A stretch of 64,000 nt of DNA, taken from Thermoanaerobaculia bacterium (GTDB lineage: Bacteria > Acidobacteriota > Thermoanaerobaculia > UBA5066). The notes beneath the pieces are model-generated. The model saw only the letters and a program-made list of their open reading frames with translations, searched no databases and was not told the DNA's origin. Of this stretch, positions 17,493 through 24,761 are shown piece by piece (the stretch's first letter is position 1; each line of letters opens with the position of its first letter). Where the stretch lies: contig JAJVIN010000001.1 of assembly GCA_022071945.1 (NCBI GenBank), forward strand, positions 372,001-436,000. Reading direction: 5' to 3'. The position numbers and the translations under genes are program-made.

Positions 17493-17654
17493 ATGTGTCA
17501 CCGCGTGAGATGCACCCGCTGCGGCAAGCCCTCCTGGGCCGGTTGCGGCCGCCACGTCGAGGAAGCCCTCGCGGGCGTCCCGAAGGAAGAGCGCTGCACC
17601 TGCCCTCCCCCCGAATCTCTCCTCGATCGTCTCTTCGGCCGCAAGCCCAGCTGA
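17493..17654 (+). CDS. Small conserved Cys-rich protein
   Basis: This 53-residue protein reads MCHRVRCTRCGKPSWAGCG and then HVEEALAGVPKEERCTC. It has seven cysteines, in a CxxC-type pattern with a nearby His, and probably binds zinc. Small proteins with this CGKP-x-x-AGCG-x-HVE pattern are, to my knowledge, widespread in bacteria but without an established function. It runs convergently with the selenoprotein gene, whose stop is 14 bp away. The ATG lacks an obvious Shine-Dalgarno. Confidence 0.7.
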   Translation: MCHRVRCTRCGKPSWAGCGRHVEEALAGVPKEERCTCPPPESLLDRLFGRKPS

Positions 17655-17668
17655 GGAATGGGCGGCGC

Positions 17669-18220
17669 TCAGCGCCGCGATGACGGCTCTGGCAGAAGGC
17701 CCGGCAGGGCCTCGAAGTCGGGGTGATCCCCGGCGTGGGCGAAGTCGTGCTTCCAGAGGATCTGGTCCCTGATGGCGTAGAAGAGCCCGGGCATCTGCAT
17801 CGGGTCCCCGACCGGCACACCCACTCCGTGTCCCTTGGACATCGCCCGCAGGGAGCAGGCCATCACCGAAGGACCCAGCACTTCCCAGGTCGATCCCTGG
17901 CGGACCTCGAACCCCTTGTAGAAAACCCTCTCGGTATCGGAGACGGCGCGAGCTTCCTTCCAGCGGTCGGGGAAAAAGCCGGCCGCGTCCTCGGGCGTCC
18001 CCATGTGAAAGAAGAGAACCTTCGGGTACTCCGGGTTCTTTTCACTGATCCGTCGCAGGTCGCCGACCTGCTCTCGACAAAAGGGTCACCCAAAGTGGCG
18101 CAGGAAGACGAGGAGAGTCGGAGTGTCGCCGAGCTGGTCCTTGAGGGTTCCCTCGATCAGATTCCAGCCCGCAACCGGAGTCTCCAGGAGTGTTTTCGGG
18201 ATCTTCTTCACGGAATGCAT
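17669..18220 (-). CDS. Thioredoxin-fold (AhpC/TSA, PRXL2/SelL-like) protein with in-frame UGA, probable selenoprotein
   Basis: Reading through one TGA (18088-18086) gives a single 183-residue frame: LVFLRHFG, then UGA, then PFCREQVGDLRRISEK. In relatives known to me this position is Cys in FLRHFGCxFCRE, the redox CxxC of peroxiredoxin-like thioredoxin-fold proteins; here it would be U45-P-F-C48. The 138 residues after the UGA are well-formed protein with no further stop, including the typical GLFYAIRDQILWKHDF end. A SECIS-like hairpin follows the UGA at suitable spacing. The ATG at 18220 or the GTG at 18211 (AGGA eight bases upstream) could be the start. The alternative is a nonsense mutation of a Cys codon. 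No Sec machinery genes are in the window. Confidence 0.78.
18055..18071 (-). promoter_or_regulatory. SECIS-like stem-loop just after the in-frame UGA
   Basis: On the minus strand, 14 bases after the UGA, GCAGGT and ACCTGC form a 6-bp stem around the loop CGGCG. The apical loop therefore lies about 20-24 bases after the UGA and has G as its second base. Both features fit the accepted model for bacterial SECIS elements, which SelB binds inside the coding region. Confidence 0.55.
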
Positions 18221-18327
18221 CCTACGACAGAGTGGAGGACCCCGGCGAGGGCCGGCTCCCTCGCAAGGGGATCGTGGGAGATGCAACAATCCGGGGGCGT
18301 GGGCCCGCGCACGGAGGTGAACCGTAC

Positions 18328-19098
18328 ATGCCGCACAGCATCAGCCTGATCACGACCCTGGCCGCCATCGCCCTGGTCCTGGCGTTCCGTTACCCGCTCG
18401 CGACGGCGCTGACGATCGGCGCCAGCCTTGCGCAGATCGGGGAGTTCTCCTTCATCCTGGCGGGCCTCGGGATGAGCCTCGGGATCCTCCCCGCGGCGGG
18501 CCAGAACATAATCCTGGTCGGAGCCATCATCTCGATCGCGCTCAACCCCGTCGTCTTCTCGACGATCGAGCCTGTTCGATCCTGGCTTCTCAAACACTCC
18601 GGCCTGGCGAGACGTCTCGATGTCCGCCAGCCCGAGACGGCTGCGCTGCCTTCGACTGTCGACGAGGCGCGTCTGACCGGCCAGGTCGTGCTCGTGGGCT
18701 ACGGCCGCGTCGGCCGCCGCATCGCCGAGGCTCTCCTGGAAAAGGGCATTCCATTCGTGGTCGCCGAGCAGAGCCGCGAAGCCGTCGAGGCGCTGCGCAA
18801 GAGGGATATCCCGGCGGTTTCCGGCGACGCATCGGACCCGATGGTCCTGGCTCAGGCGCACGTGATTCGAGCCGCCCTTCTCGTCATCGCGACTCCCGAC
18901 CCCGTCAAGGTGAGGAAGATCGTGGAGGTCGCGCGGCAGATGAACCCCCACATCGAGATCGTTTTGCGCACGCACACGGAAGAGGAGGCGGACTACCTTC
19001 GCAAGGAGGCCGCCGGAGAGGTGTTCATGGGCGAGCACGAACTCGCGCTCGCGATGGCGTCGCACGTCATGAAGCGCATGGAGCACCCGGCACGCTGA
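18328..19098 (+). CDS. Truncated CPA2-type cation:proton antiporter (KefB/YbaL-like) with TrkA-N domain
   Basis: From the ATG at 18328 (GGAGGT nine bases upstream) the 256 residues match only the C-terminal half of a KefB/YbaL-type antiporter. About three transmembrane segments (residues 5-85, with ASLAQIGEFSFILAGLGMSLG) are followed by a TrkA-N/RCK nucleotide-binding domain (VLVGYGRVGRRIAEALLEKG, about 113-230). Roughly the first 300 residues of a normal family member, including most of the ion pathway, are missing. The bases upstream belong to the divergent selenoprotein gene. It is either a remnant left by deletion or a reduced RCK-membrane protein. Ion transport is unlikely. Confidence 0.75.
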   Translation: MPHSISLITTLAAIALVLAFRYPLATALTIGASLAQIGEFSFILAGLGMSLGILPAAGQNIILVGAIISIALNPVVFSTIEPVRSWLLKHSGLARRLDVRQPETAALPSTVDEARLTGQVVLVGYGRVGRRIAEALLEKGIPFVVAEQSREAVEALRKRDIPAVSGDASDPMVLAQAHVIRAALLVIATPDPVKVRKIVEVARQMNPHIEIVLRTHTEEEADYLRKEAAGEVFMGEHELALAMASHVMKRMEHPAR

Positions 19099-19171
19099 AT
19101 CCAGCGATCGGGCCGCCCAGGACAGAGGGGACTCTCAAGATGGGAAGCCTCTGGCCGGCGATGAGGGGACA

Positions 19172-19201
19172 GGAGGTCCTCCGCCCGGAGGTCCTCCGCC
19201 C
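19172..19201. repeat. Tandem 15-bp direct repeat, two copies
   Basis: GGAGGTCCTCCGCCC occurs twice head to tail (19172-19186 and 19187-19201). The first 11 bases of each are a perfect palindrome (GGAGGTCCTCC). It lies about 60 bp upstream of the DUF1579-like gene, whose own ribosome-binding site is GGAGGTCCC. Confidence 0.8.
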
Positions 19202-19260
19202 TCACGAGTCCGGGTTCGCACCTTTTCAAGGGGTCGGCTAGGATTCCCCGCGGAGGTCCC

Positions 19261-19956
19261 ATGATTCGGATGTCGCGTTTCTCTTCCTCTCCCTCGCGGC
19301 CGTCTCCGCGGTTTTTCGGCGTCCTTCTGGCCGGATTGACGGCTGCCTTTGCTGTCCCTTCCCGCGCGGCGGACCAGGACAGCATTCTTCAGAGGCCCAC
19401 CGTCCTGGAGAGGGTCGAGGAGCGATTCGAGAAGAACCCCGATCTGAAGGAGCAGCGGGAGTCGCGGCCCGAGGCCCTGGACAAGCTCGCCTGGATGGAA
19501 GGGAAGTGGGACATGACCCTGACCTACTTCCAGACATCCAAGACCCCTCAGCGCGTCGAAAAGGGGGCGAGAGAGACGAAGTGGGAGCTCGACCGCCGGT
19601 GGATGGTCTCGCGAGAGACCGTGCCCGGAAAGCTCGCTGTCGAGTACCTCGGGTACGACCCGTGGCGAAAGAACTGGGTTCGCCAGTACGTCACGAGCTG
19701 GGGCCGGGGCGGCATGCAGATCATGTTCGGCCAGGAAGGGTGGCGCGAGAACACTCTCCCCTTCACCGGAACCGTCTACTTCTGGGGCGAGCCGGCCGAG
19801 ATTTCCCTCAGGCTCGTCAAGATGAGCGACGACGCTTTCATGGAGATCTACGAGGAGAAACTCCCGGGCGGAGTCCTTCGTCCCATCATCGAGCTCAGTT
19901 TCAAGCGTCAGAAGCCGGCCGCGGCGCCCGCCGCTCCGGCCGCCAAGAAGAAGTAG
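19261..19956 (+). CDS. Exported DUF1579-like protein
   Basis: This 231-residue protein has an N-terminal signal (hydrophobic LLAGLTAAFAVPSRA, cleavage near residue 37). After a charged helical stretch comes a lipocalin-like beta-rich body (LDKLAWMEGKWDMTLTYF, then WELDRRWMVSRE and YLGYDPWRKNWVRQYV) that resembles DUF1579-type proteins. It ends in an Ala/Pro/Lys-rich tail. GGAGGT precedes the ATG. It runs convergently with the MscS gene. A small-ligand-binding role is only a guess from fold similarity. Confidence 0.65.
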   Translation: MIRMSRFSSSPSRPSPRFFGVLLAGLTAAFAVPSRAADQDSILQRPTVLERVEERFEKNPDLKEQRESRPEALDKLAWMEGKWDMTLTYFQTSKTPQRVEKGARETKWELDRRWMVSRETVPGKLAVEYLGYDPWRKNWVRQYVTSWGRGGMQIMFGQEGWRENTLPFTGTVYFWGEPAEISLRLVKMSDDAFMEIYEEKLPGGVLRPIIELSFKRQKPAAAPAAPAAKKK

Positions 19957-19980
19957 CGAGAACCGCCCCGGCCCGGGACC

Positions 19981-21714
19981 TCAGCTGTTTCCTCCCGATT
20001 TCGCCGCCGGATCGGAACGCACGGCCGGCGGCTCGAACCACTTCTCCCTCGGCACGACCTTCTCCTTCCTCGGGTCGAGGACGTAGTGAGGCGACATGAT
20101 CTGGACGCCGTGCTCGTTGAAGGCATCCTGAATGGCGGCGTGAAGAGCGGCCATCACCGGCACCCGGTATTCGGGACGCTCGATTCGGGCGTTCAGCTCG
20201 TACTCGACGTAAAAGTCGCCGAGCGACCACTGCCTGACGAAGGGGGCGGGGTCCTTCTTCAGCCCTCCCGTGCGGCTGGCCGCCAGGCACAGGAGCGCCT
20301 CGACCTGCCTCCAGGGGGTGTCGTACCCGATCGTCACCCGGGTACTGAGAAGGGGACCGGCCGCGTCCGGTGAGCGGGAGAAATTCCTCGTCGTCGCCGC
20401 CGCGACGACGGAGTTGGAAAGAGCGACCTCATCGTTCCAGGGAGTCTGGATCCTCGTGACGAAGATCCCGAGGCCCGTGACGATCCCCTCCACATCACCC
20501 ACGCGGATGTAGTCGCCTTCCTTGAAAAGGCGCGCGTAGAGAATCATCAGGCCGCTGAGGGCCTGTCCGACGATGGTCGTCGAGCCGAGCGAGATCATCA
20601 CGCCCACGAAGACGCTCACACCCTTGAAGGCCTCCGTGCCGCTCCCGGGCAGGTAGGGATAAGCCATGATGAGGGCAAAGATCCAGAGCGCCGCGTGAGT
20701 GATGCGGCGCGTCGGGGCAACCGTTTCGGCCAGGGTCTGCGAAGCACGGACCCGTCCGCTTTCCACCGCTTCGAAAAACGAATCGGCCAGGCGGATGAAG
20801 AACCGGGTCAGGATGACGATGACGGCGACCACGGCCAGATCGGGAACGGCCTCCAGCGCCCGGATCCCCAGATTCTTCACGCCGGAGGCCAGGTACCCTC
20901 TGAGTTGCTCACCCCAGGGACGGGTGTAGGCGAAACTCCGGAGCACCACCGCGAGCCAGACGTAGGTCGCCACGGCGGCGGCGCCGCGCGTCAGAAGCCA
21001 GACGAGCCTCCTCGCCAGCCCCGTGAAGAACCTGGCGGACGCGAACCCTATTCCCGCGGCGTCGAGCCTCTCGGCCAGGAACTCGGCAACGGTCCGCAGT
21101 TTCGAGGAGGCCCACACGCGGAGCTTCTCGAGAATCCAGAGGACCGCCCCCAAGGCAATGGAAACCAGCAAGGCCCGAAGGAGGCCCGCCAGGAACCCCC
21201 GCCAGCTCCGCTGCTCTCCCGCCTCGGCGAGCGCGGTCTGGAGGTTCCCCACGACGCGGCCCGCGAACACGGCGAGAGACTGGCCGTCCCCCTCGCCCAC
21301 GTCTCCTGGAGCCAGCAAGAGCACGCCCTTTTCCCCCACCATCACGACGACCCCGACAGATTCGGACCGGACGGTGATCGGACCGCTCTCTCCCCTGCGG
21401 GCGATCTCGGCCAGGGCACGAGAGGCGTCCTGAGCTCGCTGGGCCGGGGGCCGTCCCAGAACGATCGCCCTCAGCTCCACGATTTCCCGGTTCCCCAGTC
21501 TGACCGTCGCTTCCGGGGCACGAACCCGTGATTCCGTCGCCGGTTCCGCCAGGCCCGAAATGGAGACAGTCAGGGACATCAAGACGGCCGCGACCACCGC
21601 CGCATACCGCGCGGGGCCGTTCGGGACCGGCCAGCGAGTCCCCAGGAGTGTGCACAGGCGAGCCAGAGACCCAAGCGCTTTGCCCGCCATCGATCGAATC
21701 ACTCTTCTGTACAT
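19981..21714 (-). CDS. MscS-family mechanosensitive channel
   Basis: This inner-membrane protein has about 577 residues. After a signal-like segment and a periplasmic N-terminal region (about 50-165) come five or so transmembrane segments (about 170-400). The MscS beta domain follows (FKEGDYIRVGDVEGIVTGLG, WNDEVALSNSVVAAATTRNFSR), then a C-terminal alpha/beta domain. The pore helix region reads GVMISLGSTTIVGQALSGLMIL. The family releases osmolytes on hypo-osmotic shock. The start at 21714 is tentative; the ATG at 21690 is an alternative. The frame stays open further upstream, but only antisense to the OmpA gene. Confidence 0.88.
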   Translation of the reverse strand: MYRRVIRSMAGKALGSLARLCTLLGTRWPVPNGPARYAAVVAAVLMSLTVSISGLAEPATESRVRAPEATVRLGNREIVELRAIVLGRPPAQRAQDASRALAEIARRGESGPITVRSESVGVVVMVGEKGVLLLAPGDVGEGDGQSLAVFAGRVVGNLQTALAEAGEQRSWRGFLAGLLRALLVSIALGAVLWILEKLRVWASSKLRTVAEFLAERLDAAGIGFASARFFTGLARRLVWLLTRGAAAVATYVWLAVVLRSFAYTRPWGEQLRGYLASGVKNLGIRALEAVPDLAVVAVIVILTRFFIRLADSFFEAVESGRVRASQTLAETVAPTRRITHAALWIFALIMAYPYLPGSGTEAFKGVSVFVGVMISLGSTTIVGQALSGLMILYARLFKEGDYIRVGDVEGIVTGLGIFVTRIQTPWNDEVALSNSVVAAATTRNFSRSPDAAGPLLSTRVTIGYDTPWRQVEALLCLAASRTGGLKKDPAPFVRQWSLGDFYVEYELNARIERPEYRVPVMAALHAAIQDAFNEHGVQIMSPHYVLDPRKEKVVPREKWFEPPAVRSDPAAKSGGNS

Positions 21715-21912
21715 GCCGCTGAGTATCGGCCAGCACGGCGCATCTCGGTTATTGCCGGGATTCGACAATCCGCCACGGGCTGGCAGAGAGCTGGCCATCC
21801 TCATCGCGGGACGTGAACACCGTGAAGGATTCGGAGGAGAATAGAGGCGTAAAGACCCAGGGGCGGAACCAGATTCTGCCTCGGGCCATCCGAGAGGAAT
21901 AGGAGTGTGTCC

Positions 21913-23400
21913 ATGAAGAAGATTCTTTCCCTGGCCGGCGCGATTGCCGTAGCCCTGGCTCTTGTCTCGGGGACGGCATCGGCTGTCGAAGTGAAACTCG
22001 TCGGGGTGACCTACCCGGACGGCAAGAAAGTCGAAGTTCCGTTCACCAAATCGTCCATCGCCCCGAAGGCAGCCGTTCTCTCGGGAGTCGTCAAGTTCGC
22101 CGGGACGCAGGGTGATGTCCGCCTCGAGTGGGAGAAGATGGAACCGGCCGTCATGTTTGCCGGGAACATCACATCCTACGCGGTGTGGGCGATCACGCGT
22201 GACGGGCGTCCCGAGAACCTGGGCGAGCTGCCCGTTCGCGAGAAGAAGTCCGGGAAGGCCGACTACAGAACCGGCAAGAAGAACTTCGCCCTGATGGTCA
22301 CGGCCGAGGTCCTGCCGGGCACCGTCTACCCCTCCGAGCTCGTCATTTTCACCTCCGGCAAGGTGGACGAGAAGACGACGGCAACGAACTCGGAGTTCGT
22401 GGCCGATCTGAGATTCCCTCTGCCGGGAGTCATCAAGCCGGGCAATCCGTCGATCGCAAACCTCTCGTATGTGCCGGGCGGCGAGCCGATCGAGCTCCAG
22501 CAGGCCAGGAAGGCCTATGAAATGGCGGTCCAGATCGACGCGAAGTCCGTCGAGCCGAAGGCCCTCGATGCCGCCAAGCAGCAGCTGGAACAGGCCACCG
22601 CTTCGTCGGTGAAGGGCTCGAAGAAGATCGTCGTCGACTACTCGCAGCGTTCGCTCGAGAGCTCGGGCCTGGCGATCCGGGTGAAGGTCAATAAGATCCT
22701 CGAGGACATCGCGGCCGAAGAGGCGGCGCGCAAGAGGGCGATGGACGAGGCCAAGCGCAAGGAGCTCGAGGCCGCCAAGGCGAAGGCCGCCGCCGCCGAG
22801 GCAGACAAGGCGAGGCTCGCCGCCGAGGTCGACAGACTCAAGGCCGAGCGCGAGTCGCTCCGTCAGTCGCTCATCGACTCCGTTGGAAAGACCATGCAGA
22901 TCACCGAGAGCGCTCGGGGCGTCGTCGTTGGCATGACCGACGTCGTGTTCGATGTCAACAAGTCCACCCTCAAGCACGACTCCGAGATTTCGCTCGCCAA
23001 GGTCTCGGCCATCATGACGGTGTTCCAGAAGTTCAACGCCAGGGTCGAGGGCTTCACCGACGCCACCGGCAGCGACGAGCTCAACATGAAGCTCTCGGCC
23101 GAGCGCGCCCGTTCGGTCGCGGACTTCCTCGTCGCCCAGGGCGTGCAGCCGGAACGCCTCGCCCACGCCGGATACGGAAAGGCCAATCCGGTCGGCCCCA
23201 ACGAGACGGCCGAGGGACGGGCGAAGAACCGCCGGGTCGAGATCGTCTTGAGCCAGGGACCCGTCGAGCCGACCCCGGGCGGCATGACGGCCCCCGCGAA
23301 GCCCGCCGTGGCCGCGAAACCGGCTGCCAAGGCTGCCGGGGCGCCGGCTACGGCGGCGCCGAAGCCAGAGGCACCCAAGGCAGCGGAGCCCAAGAAGTAG
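21913..23400 (+). CDS. OmpA-family exported protein with coiled coil and Ala/Pro/Lys tail
   Basis: This 495-residue protein has a clear signal peptide (MKKILSLAGAIAVALALVSGTASA). A beta-rich N-terminal region (about 25-190) is followed by a long charged coiled coil (about 200-320, EEAARKRAMDEAKRKELEA) and an OmpA peptidoglycan-binding domain (about 335-455, with FTDATGSDELNMKLSAERAR and AKNRRVEI). The tail is rich in AKPAAKAAG. It should anchor the envelope to peptidoglycan. AGGAG lies seven bases before the ATG; the GTG at 21907 is less likely. It is divergent from the MscS gene and ends at a strong terminator. Confidence 0.85.
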   Translation: MKKILSLAGAIAVALALVSGTASAVEVKLVGVTYPDGKKVEVPFTKSSIAPKAAVLSGVVKFAGTQGDVRLEWEKMEPAVMFAGNITSYAVWAITRDGRPENLGELPVREKKSGKADYRTGKKNFALMVTAEVLPGTVYPSELVIFTSGKVDEKTTATNSEFVADLRFPLPGVIKPGNPSIANLSYVPGGEPIELQQARKAYEMAVQIDAKSVEPKALDAAKQQLEQATASSVKGSKKIVVDYSQRSLESSGLAIRVKVNKILEDIAAEEAARKRAMDEAKRKELEAAKAKAAAAEADKARLAAEVDRLKAERESLRQSLIDSVGKTMQITESARGVVVGMTDVVFDVNKSTLKHDSEISLAKVSAIMTVFQKFNARVEGFTDATGSDELNMKLSAERARSVADFLVAQGVQPERLAHAGYGKANPVGPNETAEGRAKNRRVEIVLSQGPVEPTPGGMTAPAKPAVAAKPAAKAAGAPATAAPKPEAPKAAEPKK

Positions 23401-23429
23401 TCGCCACCCTCGTCGTCCCGTTCCAAACC

Positions 23430-23456
23430 AAAGGGGCCGCGTTCGCGGCCCCTTTT
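23430..23456 (+). terminator. Intrinsic terminator after OmpA-family gene
   Basis: AAGGGGCCGC and GCGGCCCCTT form a perfect 10-bp stem with a GTTC loop, extended by an A-T pair and followed by TTTT. The A-run on the left arm could also let it work for the convergent minus-strand gene. Confidence 0.9.
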
Positions 23457-23574
23457 CACTTCGAGCCCTCTGGAGAAGGAGCGAGCGGCGCCTCGACGGC
23501 GCCGCTCGAATGCATCCTGGGAGAAAGCCACGGCGAAGGGTCCGCTCGGACCCCTCCCGGCCGCGAGGGCTCCC

Positions 23575-23955
23575 CTACTTCTTGATGGAAAGCATCAACT
23601 TGCCCTGGTTCCCCTTGGTCGACGAGATCCCCGTTATTCCTTCAGCCGTGCACTTGCCTGTCCAGACGTTGTGGGTCTTCGAGTTCGTCACCATGAAGGT
23701 GTCGCCCATCAGCGCCCCGGGCATCTGGACGGTCTGCTTGCCGTCGGTGACCTTGAAAACGAGATAGGTGTCATCGCGCTCGACGACCGTCGCCGTGGCC
23801 TTGGACTGGGTTCCGTTGTTGTACTGGATCACGACCTCGATGCTGGCACCCTTCTTCAGCATGGTCTCGCACTGCGCCTCCGCGGCAGGGGCCGCCAGAA
23901 ACGAGAACCCGGCAACTGCCGCGGTGAGCGCCAGGAATCGCGCGATTTTCCTCAT
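23575..23955 (-). CDS. Small exported protein of unknown function
   Basis: This 126-residue protein from the ATG at 23955 (AAGGAGG upstream) has a signal peptide (MRKIARFLALTAAVAGFSFLAAP, cleavage near AEA-QC). A Cys near the mature N-terminus (CETMLKKG) and one near the C-terminus (WTGKC) could form a disulfide. The middle, IEVVIQYNNGTQSKATATVVERDDTY, suggests a small beta-barrel similar in style to SH3-like or Sm-like folds. I do not recognise the family. It is convergent with the OmpA-family gene. Confidence 0.6.
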   Translation of the reverse strand: MRKIARFLALTAAVAGFSFLAAPAAEAQCETMLKKGASIEVVIQYNNGTQSKATATVVERDDTYLVFKVTDGKQTVQMPGALMGDTFMVTNSKTHNVWTGKCTAEGITGISSTKGNQGKLMLSIKK

Positions 23956-24012
23956 TGAAAGACCTCCTTGATTCATCGTAACCCAGCCCAGATTCTTTTT
24001 GAATCGCGGCCC

Positions 24013-24073
24013 GGCCGCTCGGCCGCGATCGGCCGCTCGGCCGCGATCGGCCGCTCGGCCGCGATCGGCCGCT
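24013..24073. repeat. 18-bp tandem repeat, 3.4 copies
   Basis: GGCCGCTCGGCCGCGATC repeats without mismatch at 24013-24030, 24031-24048 and 24049-24066, followed by a 7-base partial copy. The array abuts the stop codon of the DUF4136 lipoprotein gene. Each unit contains overlapping CGGCCG palindromes and a GATC. Confidence 0.92.
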
Positions 24074-24622
24074 TCAGCCCTTCATCGGAGGGATTCCCTC
24101 GAGCATCTTGCCGAGGATCTTCGCGAAGTCATCCTGCGTCTTGTCTCCGTGCAGCCGCAGGACGTCTTTCGCCCACCCCCGGTAGACGAGGTTCTTGCCC
24201 TTGCCGTCGACCACGTCCACCACGAGCATTCCGGTCTTGAACGACCGCGAATCCGCGTGGACGCCCCCCGCATAGCCGCCCCAGGGATCCCACGCCACGA
24301 GCGTGTAGCCCCACCTCACCGCATCGACCGTCCCGTCGACGCTGACCTGGGTGGCGATCAGGATGTCGGCGTTCTCGGGCGTGGAGAGAACATAGCCCTT
24401 CTTCGTGAAGCTCTCCTTGACGAGCGGGTTGATCCGCTGATTGAGGAACTCGACCTGCGCGGGCGAACGCCCCATCAGTCCAGCGGGGGCGTCGTAGAAG
24501 GCGAACGTCTTCTTGCCGGCAAAGGAAGTTCCGGGCGCCGCGGCGGACTTCACTTCCAGGGATGAACAGCCCGAAACCGTCAGGACGAGGGCGGCAAAGG
24601 TCAGGATATTTCGGAACTTCAT
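24074..24622 (-). CDS. DUF4136 lipoprotein
   Basis: This 182-residue protein has a signal peptide ending in a lipobox (LTVSGC, Cys20), so it is probably anchored in the outer or inner membrane. The mature part follows the DUF4136 pattern: TSFAGKKTFAFYD, a helix with NQRINPLVKESFTKKGY, a beta strand with ADILIATQVSV and the terminal TGMLVVDVVDGKGKNLVYRGWAKDV. The ATG at 24622 has AAGGA upstream. Function is unknown. It is one of three DUF4136 proteins in the window, and its 3' end meets an 18-bp tandem repeat. Confidence 0.82.
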   Translation of the reverse strand: MKFRNILTFAALVLTVSGCSSLEVKSAAAPGTSFAGKKTFAFYDAPAGLMGRSPAQVEFLNQRINPLVKESFTKKGYVLSTPENADILIATQVSVDGTVDAVRWGYTLVAWDPWGGYAGGVHADSRSFKTGMLVVDVVDGKGKNLVYRGWAKDVLRLHGDKTQDDFAKILGKMLEGIPPMKG

Positions 24623-24761
24623 CGAGGATTTCCTTTCATGGACGGGCAGGTGAGCCGCGGCGTGCGACGCGGTGCGAGCGCGGCGAATCGTATACCGAAC
24701 CCGTTGACGTCCCCGCCCTCGCGCCGTAGCGTAGCGGATCGCGATTGTCGCGTGGTCTGAC

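Noticed and set aside
18086-18088. Treating the TGA as a true stop, leaving a 44-residue peptide and a separate downstream gene
   Set aside because: Both halves are in phase, the residue falls at the redox position, and a SECIS-like hairpin follows; read-through explains the data better, though a nonsense mutation is not excluded.
21715-23166. Long minus-strand open frame extending the MscS gene upstream to 23166
   Set aside because: It is antisense to the well-supported OmpA-family gene, has a composition typical of a shadow frame (Arg/Gly/Leu/Asp-rich), and shows no domain.
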